A DNA stretch of 64,000 nt. It comes from an uncultured Coriobacteriaceae bacterium. GTDB lineage: Bacteria > Actinomycetota > Coriobacteriia > Coriobacteriales > Atopobiaceae. Shown piece after piece: positions 29,020 to 37,618 of this stretch. The first letter of the stretch is position 1; every line of letters starts with the position of its first letter. The stretch covers positions 1 to 64,000 of the forward strand of contig CACZCK010000016.1 of the NCBI GenBank assembly GCA_902779675.1. The letters are read 5' to 3'. A program made the translations under genes and the position numbers. Below the pieces are notes generated by a model. It saw only the letters and a program-made list of their open reading frames with translations. It did not search any database and was not told where the DNA came from.

Positions 29020-30624
29020 TTACGCGGTGACGGTCGCAACGTCGGCGAGAGCAACGCCGGTGGTGCCGATACCGGAGAAGTTCTGGACGGCGGTGCCGGC
29101 CGGGCTGACGGTCTCGGACCAGGAGGCCGTCGGGGTGATGACCTGCAGCACCGGGTACAGGACGACGTTCTCGGCGAGGATGTCGAAGACCTGGTTCCAG
29201 CACTCCTGCTGCTCGTCGCCGGTCTTCTCGAGCGCTTCGGACATCAGGCCATTGAGCTGCTTCCACTCGTCTGAGCCGTTCCAAGCGCAGCGGGTCTGCA
29301 TCCAGATGTTGTCACCGAACCACCAGTTGAGCAGCAGGTCGGTGTCGCCGCCGAAGCAGGACGGATCGCCAGGGGCGATGAGGATGTCCCAGCTGTCGTC
29401 GGCCTGGTCGATGGCGGCGTAGGTCGCGGGGCTCTGGTCGCTCGTCAGGTTGACGGTCACGCCGAAGGCGTCCTGGAGGTCCTGCTGGGCCTGGGTGCCC
29501 ATGGCCACGACCTGGGCGTTGTCGGTGGTGCGCAGCTCGATCTTGCCGGTGATGGCGCTGCCGAGGCTCTTGGCCTTCTCGACGTCGTAGTCGTAGATCG
29601 TCGAAGCCTCATGGAAGTTGGCGAAGTTCTCGGGCAGGTAGCACTTGGGCTTGGCGGCAAGGCCGGAGAAGGCGTTGGTGATCATCTGGTCGGTGTTGAG
29701 GGCATACATGACGGCCTGACGGGCGTCCTTGTTGTCCCACGGAGCCTTCTTGACGTTGAACATGATGAAGCGGGTGCCGAAGCCCTGGACCTGGTCGACG
29801 CGGCAGCCGGCAGCGGTGATCTGGTCGATGCTCTCGGGCGGCACGGACTCGGAGATGAGGGTAGTGCCCTCCTGCTGGGCGGTCACGCGAGCGGTGGCAT
29901 CGGTCATCGAGTCGATGCGGAGCTGGGCGTCCTGGGCGGGATGGGCGCCGTTGTAGTTGGGGTTGGGCTCGAGGACGACATAGGTGTCGGAGACCTCGGT
30001 GTACATCCAGGGGCCGGTGCCGATGGGCTGGGCGGCAGCGTCGTCGTCAGAGAGGCTCGCCGGGGTGACCTTGATGATGCCCAGGCGCTCCTTGATGAGC
30101 GAGAACTGCGGGATGTTGACCTTGACGGTCAGGGTGGTGTCGTCCTTCTTCTCGATGGAGTCGATCATGGTGAGGAAGGAGACGTACATCATGCCGTCGG
30201 CCTTGGCGCGCTCGAACGAGTGGACGACGTCCTCGGGGGTGACGGGGTCGCCCGTCGAGAAGGTCGCGCCTTCGCGCAGGGTGATCTCGCAGGTGTTGTC
30301 GTCAACCCACACCGGATCGCCCACGCACAGACCGTCGGAGACGCTGTAGTCGTGGAAGTCGATGTCGTAGAGGCCCTCCATGACGTTCATGTTGGCGCTC
30401 AGGCAGAAGGCCGAGGAGCAGTTCTGCGGATCGAAGGACGAGGGGCCATAGGCGGAGCCGACGGTGAGCGTGCCGCCACCGACGGTACCCTCGACGGAGC
30501 CACCCTCAGCGGCGCCGCCATCGGCAGAGGAGCCGCCACCGCAGGCCGCGAGGCCCAGCATTGCCGCAGCTGCGCCAGAGGCGCCAAGGAACGTGCGACG
30601 TGACAGGTTGGTGTTCTCGAGCAT
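29020..30624 (-). CDS. Substrate-binding lipoprotein of the ABC importer, SatA-like
   Basis: A 534-residue solute-binding protein of the oligopeptide/SatA family (family 5). The N-terminus has a twin-arginine motif, SRRTFLG (R9 R10), then a hydrophobic stretch and a lipobox LAAC (C28), so it is probably exported folded by Tat and anchored to the membrane as a lipoprotein. A low-complexity Gly/Ser linker follows. GDPVTPEDVVHSFERAKADG is the family's domain-I signature. It is first in the operon, directly upstream of the permeases. Sialic acid is the inferred ligand; peptides remain possible. Confidence 0.9.
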   Translation of the reverse strand: MLENTNLSRRTFLGASGAAAAMLGLAACGGGSSADGGAAEGGSVEGTVGGGTLTVGSAYGPSSFDPQNCSSAFCLSANMNVMEGLYDIDFHDYSVSDGLCVGDPVWVDDNTCEITLREGATFSTGDPVTPEDVVHSFERAKADGMMYVSFLTMIDSIEKKDDTTLTVKVNIPQFSLIKERLGIIKVTPASLSDDDAAAQPIGTGPWMYTEVSDTYVVLEPNPNYNGAHPAQDAQLRIDSMTDATARVTAQQEGTTLISESVPPESIDQITAAGCRVDQVQGFGTRFIMFNVKKAPWDNKDARQAVMYALNTDQMITNAFSGLAAKPKCYLPENFANFHEASTIYDYDVEKAKSLGSAITGKIELRTTDNAQVVAMGTQAQQDLQDAFGVTVNLTSDQSPATYAAIDQADDSWDILIAPGDPSCFGGDTDLLLNWWFGDNIWMQTRCAWNGSDEWKQLNGLMSEALEKTGDEQQECWNQVFDILAENVVLYPVLQVITPTASWSETVSPAGTAVQNFSGIGTTGVALADVATVTA

Positions 30625-30872
30625 TTCTCTCCCTTTCTGTACGATCGGCGGCGGTTGCCACCGTCAAACCACTATGCAAATCGTATTGTTAACAGGTTGG
30701 TAACCAGGCGGTGAAGCCGCGAACGCGGCGCTTGGCTCGCCTTGCGGCAGTTGTATCATGTTGGAACGAGCAACCTGCCACAGAGCCACACAACCCAGCG
30801 CCAGCGGGTTTATGCCCCGCACTCCTTCCCTCCCTCCCTCCACTGATGGAAAGCGGTTCTGGTTAACAAAAG

Positions 30873-30902
30873 ATTACAACAGAAAGTAACATTTTCTGTC
30901 AA
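30873..30902 (-). promoter_or_regulatory. Promoter of the sialic-acid operon
   Basis: On the minus strand: perfect -35 TTGACA (30897-30902), 18-bp spacer, -10 TGTAAT (30873-30878). Transcription would begin near 30866, about 240 nt before the first gene. Confidence 0.75.
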
Positions 30903-30940
30903 TGCTGTGACAATTCTTGTGAATGGATGATATTTGGGTG

Positions 30941-31103
30941 TGAACGGTAAGACTTGGTACCGCTCAGACCTGCTGAGCTCCGTTATTTGTACGTGACAGC
31001 TTCTCACACCGCTCAGCCGCCTCAACTACCGTTCAGTGCACTTCCCCTCACAACACCTTCCAAGGCATGTGTTAATGAGTGTTACAATGTGTCACGAACG
31101 GTA
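30941..31103. repeat. Five TGARCGGTR-like elements (candidate operator half-sites)
   Basis: TGAACGGTA at 30941-30949 (plus); TGAGCGGTA at 30958-30966, TGAGCGGTG at 31007-31015 and TGAACGGTA at 31027-31035 (minus); CGAACGGTA at 31095-31103 (plus). They lie between the operon promoter and the start of the DeoR gene. Binding by the adjacent DeoR protein is the simplest reading. Confidence 0.6.
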
Positions 31104-31135
31104 TTTCGTCAAATCGGGCAGGAGGCATGACGGAC

Positions 31136-31903
31136 ATGAGTCCAGTCGAGCGTCGCACGCTGATCTTCAACCGCCTCCAGACAGAGGGCAAGGTCAACCT
31201 CAACCAGATCGCCGCCGAGCTGGGCGTCTCCAGCATGACCATCAGGCGCGACCTGCGCCTGTTCGTAGAGCAGGGCGTAGCTACCATAAGCGCGGGAACC
31301 GCGCACCTCATCGACTCCAACGGGAGCATCCCCCTGGTGCAGGCGGCAGCCCCCGTCGAGGCCAAGGACAGCCGCAAGCTGGCCATCGGCAGGGCAGCCG
31401 CCCAGCAGATCGATGACGGCGACACCGTCATCGTCGATTGCGGCAGCACCACGCTCCAGCTGCTGCGACACATTGGGCCCAAGCGGCTCACCATCGTGAC
31501 CAACTCCATTCCCGTGGCGGGAATCGTGGGCACCAACCCCAACGTCAAGCTCATCTATGCCCCTGGCGAATACACCTCCGACTCCAACGGCATGATCGGG
31601 CCGCTCACCGTGGACTTCTTCCGCAACATCCGCGCCGACAAGGCCTTTCTCGGCGCCCACGGCTTTGACGCCGAGGGTGGCGTCAACGAGCCGGTGCTGG
31701 GCGACGCCACCGCAAAGCGCGCCATGCTCGAGGCAACGCGCGAGTCCTACCTCATGGCCGATAGCGGCAAGTACGGCAATGTGCACCTCATGGCGCTCAG
31801 CCGCCTGTCCGACTACACCTGTGTCATCACCGATGACGACTTCCCCGCAAGCAAGCGCCCCGAGCTCGAGGCTGCCTGCAACCGGGTCATCTACGCCTCG
31901 TGA
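31136..31903 (+). CDS. DeoR-family transcriptional regulator
   Basis: A 255-residue regulator. The N-terminal winged helix-turn-helix (VERRTLIFNRLQTEGKVNLN, then AELGVSSMTIRRDLRLFVEQG) is followed by a sugar-isomerase-like ligand domain with VDCGSTTLQLLRH and TNSIPVAGIVG, typical of DeoR proteins sensing phosphosugars. ATG 31136 is preferred to ATG 31127 because AGGAGG ends only one base before the latter. Divergent position and repeated elements suggest it controls the sialic-acid operon, with GlcNAc-6-phosphate or a similar intermediate as signal; that is inference. Confidence 0.9.
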   Translation: MSPVERRTLIFNRLQTEGKVNLNQIAAELGVSSMTIRRDLRLFVEQGVATISAGTAHLIDSNGSIPLVQAAAPVEAKDSRKLAIGRAAAQQIDDGDTVIVDCGSTTLQLLRHIGPKRLTIVTNSIPVAGIVGTNPNVKLIYAPGEYTSDSNGMIGPLTVDFFRNIRADKAFLGAHGFDAEGGVNEPVLGDATAKRAMLEATRESYLMADSGKYGNVHLMALSRLSDYTCVITDDDFPASKRPELEAACNRVIYAS

Positions 31904-32029
31904 CGTTTCTTTCGCGCAAGAGGGAGTGCCCCCTATGCGCGAGCCCATGTGCGCCAAACACTGGCTTGGCAGAGGCGTCGCCGTATCATATGAGGTAGAC
32001 GTACCATGACGATTGCAAGGGAGCCCACC

Positions 32030-32557
32030 ATGAACGAGACCCTCGAGACCATCCGCAAGCGCCGCAGCGTCCGCGACTTCACCGACCAGCCCGTCCCGCG
32101 CGAGCTGATCGAGCAGGTCGTCGATGCCGGCATCTGGGCAGCCAGCGGCAAGAACGGCCAGGCACCCGTCGTGCTGGCCATCACCAACCCCGAGCTCGTT
32201 GCTCGCCTCTCCGACCTCAACCGCCGGATCGGCGGCTGGAAGGAGGACTTCGACCCCTTCTACGGCGGCAAGGTGGTACTGGTGGTGCTCGCCCGCCGCG
32301 ATGCCGCTGCCACCTACGTGTACGACGGAAGCCTGGTGCTGGGCAACATGATGCTGGCCGCCGAGTCGCTGGGCCTGGGAAGCATCTGGATCCACCGCGC
32401 CAAGGAGGAGTTCGAGAGCGAGGAAGGCAAGGCCATCCTCGCCGAGCTGGGCATCGAGGGCGACCTCGAGGGCATCGGCCACTGCGTGCTGGGCTATGCC
32501 GACAAGCCCGCAGCCGATATCCCCCGCAAGCCCGGACGCGTCTTCTGGGCCGAGTAG
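32030..32557 (+). CDS. Nitroreductase-family protein
   Basis: A 175-residue FMN-dependent oxidoreductase. It opens with the family's flavin-binding start ETIRKRRSVRDFTDQPV and continues with AGIWAASGKNGQAP and GNMMLAAESLGLGSIWIHRAKEEF. Such enzymes reduce nitroaromatics, quinones or flavins with NAD(P)H, and the physiological substrate is usually unknown. ATG 32030 follows AAGGGAG; an upstream ATG at 32006 lacks one. It ends 5 bp before the nitrilase gene, so the two are probably co-transcribed. Confidence 0.92.
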   Translation: MNETLETIRKRRSVRDFTDQPVPRELIEQVVDAGIWAASGKNGQAPVVLAITNPELVARLSDLNRRIGGWKEDFDPFYGGKVVLVVLARRDAAATYVYDGSLVLGNMMLAAESLGLGSIWIHRAKEEFESEEGKAILAELGIEGDLEGIGHCVLGYADKPAADIPRKPGRVFWAE

Positions 32558-32562
32558 ACGCC

Positions 32563-33378
32563 ATGGCTGACTTCCTGCTTGCGCTTGCCCAGAGCGGCTA
32601 CCCGACAGATGGTAACGTGCTGGCCCAGGCTGAGCGCTTTGCCAAGCGTGCGAGCGACGCCAATGCGCACCTGCTCGCCTTCCCCGAGAACTTCATGTGC
32701 CCGCGACCCCTGAGGGCCCAAGAGCTGCGCGATATGTCTGAGCCGCTCGACGGCCCCTTCGTGCGTGCGATTGGCGCATGCGCACGGCGGCACGGCCTGT
32801 GGATCGTCTTCAACATGAGCGAGGCCAACCCTGCCGGAGGGCCGCCCTTCAACACGGCCGTGGTGGTCGACGACGCGGGCGAGGTGCGTGGGTCCTACCG
32901 CAAGTGCCACCTGTACGACGCGCACGCCGTGCGCGAGTCCGACCGCATGAGCGCGGGCAGCGCCCTCTGCGCCCCCATACAAACGCCCTTCTGCACGCTG
33001 GGCGTGGGCATCTGCTACGACCTGCGCTTTCCGGAGCTCTCGCGCCACCTGGCGCTTGCCGGCTGCGACCTGCTGGTCATTCCCTCGGCATGGCACGACG
33101 GCCCGCACAAGGCACGCCATTGGCAGACGCTCCTGGCTGCCCGCGCCATCGAGAACGAGTGCTACGTGGCAGGTATCTGCCATGCTGGAAGCCGCTTTGT
33201 GGGCACGAGCCTGGTCGCCAACCCGCTCGGAAGCATCGTCGCGTGCGGCCCGGCTACCTCGGACGCACAAGGGCCCGAGGCACTGGTGCTCGCACGCATA
33301 GACACACAGGCTGTAGCCGAGACACGCGACGCCATGCCCGTGCTCGACCACCGCCGCCCGGGGCTCTACCAGCTCTGA
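32563..33378 (+). CDS. Carbon-nitrogen hydrolase (nitrilase superfamily)
   Basis: A 271-residue cytosolic amidase-like enzyme with the complete Glu-Lys-Cys triad: E42 in FPENF, K114 in YRKCHLYD and C151 in GICYDLRFPE. The branch resembles omega-amidase/NIT2 and deaminated-glutathione amidases, which repair or recycle small amides. It follows the nitroreductase gene closely without a strong ribosome binding site and is convergent with nagA, 8 bp away. Confidence 0.92.
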   Translation: MADFLLALAQSGYPTDGNVLAQAERFAKRASDANAHLLAFPENFMCPRPLRAQELRDMSEPLDGPFVRAIGACARRHGLWIVFNMSEANPAGGPPFNTAVVVDDAGEVRGSYRKCHLYDAHAVRESDRMSAGSALCAPIQTPFCTLGVGICYDLRFPELSRHLALAGCDLLVIPSAWHDGPHKARHWQTLLAARAIENECYVAGICHAGSRFVGTSLVANPLGSIVACGPATSDAQGPEALVLARIDTQAVAETRDAMPVLDHRRPGLYQL

Positions 33379-33386
33379 GGCAGGGC

Positions 33387-34544
33387 CTACTTCACCAGCC
33401 TGCCACCGACGTAGGTCTCAACCAGCGCCATGTCGGCATCCATGACCACGAGGTCGGCGGCACGGCCCTCCTCGATCAGGCCGCAGCGGTCGTCTATGCC
33501 TGCGCTGCGCGCGGCGATCTCGCTCGCCATGCGCAGGGCCTGCGAGGCGCTGACCATGCCCCAGGAGGTCACGTTGCGTACTGCCTTTGCCAGGGTGAGG
33601 GTCGAACCCGCCAGGTTGCCCGCGCCCTTGAGGTAGGCGGCGCCTCCGCGCAGCTCGATGGGAAGCTCGCCGATGAAGTAGTCGCCGTCCTCGAGGCCGC
33701 CGCAGCTCAGGCAGTCGGTGATGAGCGCCACATGCTCCCAGCCCTTGGCGCGCACCAGCGCGGCGCAGGCCACGGGATGCACGTGCATGCCGTCGCAGAT
33801 GAGCTCCGAGTACGTATCAGGCGTGGTCATGGCACAGCCCACCGGACCAGGCGCGCGATGCAGGAGGTCGTCCATGCCATTGAAGGTGTGCACGAAGGTG
33901 AGCGCACCCGCCTCAACGGCCGCAAGGCACTCCTCGTAGGTGGCGGAGGTGTGTCCCAGGGCCACGGTCACACCGCGCTCCCCCATCGCGCGTACGTAGT
34001 CCAGCGAACCGTCGCGCTCGGGAGCGATGGCACTCTTTGCGATGAGGCCGCGAGCCTGCCGCTGCCATCCGTCGAGGACGGCGACATCCGGGTCGATGAG
34101 GTAGTTGGGGTTCTGGGCGCCCTTGTGCTTCTCGGTGAAGAACGGCCCCTCGAGGAAGATGCCCTGAGTCCGGCAGCCCACGAAGTCGTCGCCCTGCGCC
34201 TCGACGGCTGCGGCCACAGCCGCACAGGCCTCGCCCGTCTGCTCGACCGACGCCGTGAGCGTGGTCGCGAGCCAGGAGGTGGTGCCCCGACGCGCGAGCT
34301 CCTCGCAGATTGCGGTGACACCCGCGGGGTCGCAGTCCATCACGTCGTGGCCGCAGTAGCCGTGGATGTGGGTGTCCACAAAGCCCGGAGCGACCCAGCA
34401 CTCCGTGCGGTCGAGAACCTCAACGCCCTCGGGCGCCTGGGCAAACACTCCGGCGAACGTCCCATCACTCACCAGCAGATAGCCGCTGCCATCGACGTTA
34501 CCGGGCAGGACGATGTGGTCGGACTTGATGGCAAAGGCACCCAT
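33387..34544 (-). CDS. nagA: N-acetylglucosamine-6-phosphate deacetylase
   Basis: Removes acetate from GlcNAc-6-phosphate, giving the substrate of NagB. The 385 residues of the amidohydrolase fold show the metal motif VDTHIHGYCGHD, the EGPF metal glutamate, ALGHTSATYEE, and the catalytic aspartate in ALITDCLSCGG. It completes the pathway begun by the nan operon, although it lies outside that operon on the far side of the DeoR gene. The ATG at 34544 is followed by the usual N-terminal beta-sandwich. Confidence 0.96.
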   Translation of the reverse strand: MGAFAIKSDHIVLPGNVDGSGYLLVSDGTFAGVFAQAPEGVEVLDRTECWVAPGFVDTHIHGYCGHDVMDCDPAGVTAICEELARRGTTSWLATTLTASVEQTGEACAAVAAAVEAQGDDFVGCRTQGIFLEGPFFTEKHKGAQNPNYLIDPDVAVLDGWQRQARGLIAKSAIAPERDGSLDYVRAMGERGVTVALGHTSATYEECLAAVEAGALTFVHTFNGMDDLLHRAPGPVGCAMTTPDTYSELICDGMHVHPVACAALVRAKGWEHVALITDCLSCGGLEDGDYFIGELPIELRGGAAYLKGAGNLAGSTLTLAKAVRNVTSWGMVSASQALRMASEIAARSAGIDDRCGLIEEGRAADLVVMDADMALVETYVGGRLVK

Positions 34545-34646
34545 GGGGCACTCCTATCCCTTGCTGCGAGACATGCGACGGCCGCGCCTTGTCAGCACTG
34601 CCGCCACCCTTAGTGTAGACGCTTGCGAGCCGGATGTGCCGTGACG

Positions 34647-35366
34647 CTAGTAGCCGCGCACGGCCGTGTTGTGGAACGTGAAGAAGTCGGGCCGATGCCG
34701 CGAGAAGGTCGTCTCGAAGTGCACGCCGTCCGAATTGAACGTCACGCTCGTGACCACCGCTACCATGGTGTAGTCCAGCAGGTCAAGCACCATGCGGTCG
34801 GCCACCGACACGTGCTCGACGCTCACGCTGCGCTTGCTGGTGGTGATGTGCATCCCCAGCGTCTCTTCGATGTAGAGGTAGACGGAGTCCTCCACGATGT
34901 CAGGCGTCAGCTCGGGAAGAGCCGAGGCGAGGAAGTAGTTGATGTCGTAGATGAGCGCGGCACCATTGATGTGACGCACCCGCTCCACCCGGTACAGGCG
35001 GTCACCGATGGCAAAGCCCGTCATCTCGGCTATCTGCTTGTCGGCGGTTATCTGCGTGAACGAGCGCACCGAGGTATGTGCCCTGATCCCGTTGCGCTCG
35101 CACGCCTCCCTAAAGGACTCGATGTCGCCCAGCACGAAGCGCGCGTGCACGTCGGGCTGCCAGATGACCAGCACGCCCTTTCCGTGGATGGGTTGGATGT
35201 AGCCATGCAGACGCAGAACGTTCAGCGCCTTGCGTAAGGTGTTGTGAGAGCACTCGTACTCCTCGACGAGCGCCGATTCCGACGGAATGTATGACTGATA
35301 GGGAAACTCCCCCTCTTCAATGCGGTCGCGCAGGTCCTCGAAGATCTCGTAGTAGATGGATCTCAT
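34647..35366 (-). CDS. treR: GntR/HutC-family trehalose operon repressor
   Basis: A 239-residue repressor: an N-terminal winged helix (YIPSESALVEEYECSHNTLR, then HGYIQPIHGKGVLV) and a C-terminal UTRA effector domain (residues about 80-235, with DINYFLASALPELTPDIVEDS, YLYIEETLGM and FETTFSRHRPDFFTF). It resembles Bacillus TreR in order and detail; that protein senses trehalose-6-phosphate. The ATG at 35366 is chosen over an upstream in-frame start because the family N-terminus begins here. It is divergent from treP. Confidence 0.9.
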   Translation of the reverse strand: MRSIYYEIFEDLRDRIEEGEFPYQSYIPSESALVEEYECSHNTLRKALNVLRLHGYIQPIHGKGVLVIWQPDVHARFVLGDIESFREACERNGIRAHTSVRSFTQITADKQIAEMTGFAIGDRLYRVERVRHINGAALIYDINYFLASALPELTPDIVEDSVYLYIEETLGMHITTSKRSVSVEHVSVADRMVLDLLDYTMVAVVTSVTFNSDGVHFETTFSRHRPDFFTFHNTAVRGY

Positions 35367-35453
35367 GTTTTGGCTCCCTGTGTCCGGACCATAACCTCGT
35401 CGCAAGACAGCATACGACAAATCGACCGCGTATCTTATGCAAATAACTTGCAG

Positions 35454-35482
35454 TTGTGCATCATATTTCCCCTGCTAGATAA
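35454..35482 (+). promoter_or_regulatory. Promoter of the trehalose operon
   Basis: -35 TTGTGC (35454-35459), 18-bp spacer, -10 GATAAT (35477-35482) within TGCTAGATAAT. Transcription would start near 35489, directly before the inverted repeat at 35496-35522. Confidence 0.6.
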
Positions 35483-35495
35483 TCAGGTTAGTAGG

Positions 35496-35522
35496 TGACT
35501 TATTCATTTTATTTGAATAAGT
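35496..35522. promoter_or_regulatory. Probable TreR operator
   Basis: A perfect 10-bp inverted repeat, GACTTATTCA / TGAATAAGTC, with a 7-bp AT-rich centre, located just downstream of the presumed start of treP transcription, where a bound repressor would block initiation or early elongation. Confidence 0.7.
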
Positions 35523-35570
35523 CCGCTGCTTCGCCCAGTCCGAAACAGGAAGAGGAGAAGAGGAGAAGAG

Positions 35571-37532
35571 ATGGGCAAGTTTGAGCATGACGCCCGAGAG
35601 ATGCTGCGTCTGGTGGGAGGCAAGGAGAACATCGCCGCCCTCACGCACTGCGTCACGCGTATGCGGTTCACCCTGGTGGACCCGAGCATCGCTGACGTCC
35701 CGGCAATCGAGGCGCTGTCCGCCGCCAAGGGCAGCTTCACGCAGGCCGGTCAGTTCCAGGTGATCATCGGCAACGAGGTGACCGACTTCTACGACGAGTT
35801 CGTGGCCATCAGTGGCATCACGGGCGTTTCCAAGGACGAGGCCAAGGCCATCGCCGCCAAGCAGGGCAACCCGCTGCAGCGCCTTATGGGCTCCATCGCC
35901 GAGGTCTTTGCCCCGCTCATCCCCGCCATCATCACTGGCGGCCTGATCCTGGGCTTCCGCAACGTCCTGGGCGACATGCCCTACTTCGGGCCCGACGGCA
36001 ACGCCACCCTCGCGTCGATGTCGGTCTTCTGGAGCGGCGTCAACCACTTCCTGTGGCTTATCGGCGAGGCCGTCTTCCACCTCGGCATCCCCGTGGGCAT
36101 CTGCTGGTCGGTCACCCGCAAGATGGGCGGCACCGAGATGCTCGGCATCATCATGGGCCTGACGCTGGTTTCCAGCCAGCTGCTCAACGCCTACGCCGTG
36201 GCCGGCGCCACCGCGGAGACCTGGGAGCAGTACAGCTGGAACTTCGGCTTCGCCCAGGTGCACATGGTCGGCTACCAGGCGCAGGTCATCCCCGCCATCC
36301 TGGCCGCCATCACCTTCAACTACCTTGAGCGCTTCTTCAAGAAGATCACCCCGTCCATCGTCCAGATGATCGTGGTGCCCTTCTGCTCCATCCTGCTGGG
36401 CGTCATGGCCGCCCACTTCGTCCTCGGCCCCATCGGCTGGACGCTGGGCACGGGCGTCAGCTCCATCGTCAACGCCGGCATCACCGGCCCTGCCAAGGTG
36501 CTCTTCGGCGCCATCTTCGGCGGCGTCTACGCCCCGCTCGTGATCACCGGTCTGCATCACATGACCAACGCCATCGACCTGCAGCTCATCGCCGACTACG
36601 GCGGAACGATGCTCTGGCCCATGATCGCCCTCTCCAACATCGCCCAGGGCTCCGCGGTCCTCGCCATGATCATGCTGCAGAAGGGCGACGAGAACGCCGA
36701 GCAGGTCAACATCCCCGCCTGCATCTCCTGCTACCTGGGCGTCACCGAGCCCGCCATCTTCGGCGTCAACCTCAAGTACATGTTCCCGTTCTACAGCGCC
36801 ATGATCGGCTCCGCCATCGCCGGCTGCCTGTCCTGCGCCTTCGGCTGCACCGCCAACGCCATCGGCGTCGGTGGCCTGCCCGGCATCCTGGCCATGCAGC
36901 CGCAGTCCATGCTCAAGTACGCCCTCTGCATGCTCATCGTCATCGTCGTCCCGTTCATGCTGTGCTACACCATCGGCAAGCGCAAGGGCATCGACAAGGA
37001 GGCCCAGGCCAAGGCAGCCGCAGCTCATGCCAAGGCCGCTGGCATCCCCACCGCTGCGACCCATGTGGACGCCGTCGACCAGCCCGGCACCCTGGCTGCT
37101 GTCATGGATGGCACCGCCACCGCCATGATTGACGCCCCCGACGCCGTGTTCGCCAGCCTCGCCATGGGCGACGGCGTGGTCATCGAGCCCTCCAACGGCG
37201 CGCTCTACAGCCCCGTCTCCGGCACCGTAACCATGCTCTTCGACACCAAGCATGCCATCGGCCTCATGTCCGACGACGGCACCGAGATCCTGATTCACAT
37301 CGGCGTGGACACCGTCGAGCTTGCCGGCGCCCCCTTCACCGCGCACTGCGCGCAGGGTGACAAGGTCAAGGCCGGCGACCTGCTGATGGAGGTCGACCTC
37401 GACGCCCTCGAGGCCGCCAACAAGCCCAGCGCTACCATGGTCATCGTCACCAACAGCGACGCCTTCAAGTCCATCAAGGCGAACGTCGGTCCCGTGAAGG
37501 CCGGCCAGGCCTCCTGCACGCTCACGAAGTAA
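35571..37532 (+). CDS. treP: Trehalose-specific PTS EIIBCA
   Basis: Imports trehalose as trehalose-6-phosphate. The 653 residues contain all three domains: IIB at 1-90 with the phospho-cysteine C27 in ALTHCVTRMRF; IIC with about ten membrane segments (about 105-470; ITGLHHMTNAIDLQLIADYGG and GVTEPAIFGVNLKYMFPF); an Ala-rich linker; and a Crr-like IIA (from about 515) with H576 in ILIHIGVDTVEL. The fused IIA means no separate EIIA-glucose is needed. Sucrose- and beta-glucoside-type systems share the layout, but treA and TreR flanking it point to trehalose. Confidence 0.93.
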   Translation: MGKFEHDAREMLRLVGGKENIAALTHCVTRMRFTLVDPSIADVPAIEALSAAKGSFTQAGQFQVIIGNEVTDFYDEFVAISGITGVSKDEAKAIAAKQGNPLQRLMGSIAEVFAPLIPAIITGGLILGFRNVLGDMPYFGPDGNATLASMSVFWSGVNHFLWLIGEAVFHLGIPVGICWSVTRKMGGTEMLGIIMGLTLVSSQLLNAYAVAGATAETWEQYSWNFGFAQVHMVGYQAQVIPAILAAITFNYLERFFKKITPSIVQMIVVPFCSILLGVMAAHFVLGPIGWTLGTGVSSIVNAGITGPAKVLFGAIFGGVYAPLVITGLHHMTNAIDLQLIADYGGTMLWPMIALSNIAQGSAVLAMIMLQKGDENAEQVNIPACISCYLGVTEPAIFGVNLKYMFPFYSAMIGSAIAGCLSCAFGCTANAIGVGGLPGILAMQPQSMLKYALCMLIVIVVPFMLCYTIGKRKGIDKEAQAKAAAAHAKAAGIPTAATHVDAVDQPGTLAAVMDGTATAMIDAPDAVFASLAMGDGVVIEPSNGALYSPVSGTVTMLFDTKHAIGLMSDDGTEILIHIGVDTVELAGAPFTAHCAQGDKVKAGDLLMEVDLDALEAANKPSATMVIVTNSDAFKSIKANVGPVKAGQASCTLTK

Positions 37533-37539
37533 CCACTGC

Positions 37540-37572
37540 GACGGGGTGCCCGCCTTGTACCGGCACCCCGTC
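37540..37572 (+). terminator. Intra-operon hairpin between treP and treA
   Basis: A perfect 11-bp stem, GACGGGGTGCC (37540-37550) with 37562-37572, 8 bp after the treP stop, followed by CCTTTGG. Partial termination or mRNA processing here would lower treA relative to treP. Confidence 0.65.
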
Positions 37573-37618
37573 CCTTTGGAAGGCCGCACCCGTCCTTCCA
37601 CGAACGAATCGAGGAAAC

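Larger units (their letters stand above)
30625..31135. promoter_or_regulatory. Divergent control region: sialic-acid operon / DeoR regulator
   Basis: 511 bp without a gene, unusually AT-rich at 30855-30940. It contains a near-consensus minus-strand promoter (30873-30902), a leader of about 240 nt before the binding-protein gene, a purine-rich run in that leader (30824-30841), five copies of a TGARCGGTR-like element between 30941 and 31103, and a probable -10 (TACAAT, 31083-31088) for the DeoR gene. Confidence 0.75.

Noticed and set aside
35475-37601. A 708-residue open frame on the minus strand opposite treP
   Set aside because: Asp/Gly/His-rich antisense shadow of treP; no ribosome binding site or domain.
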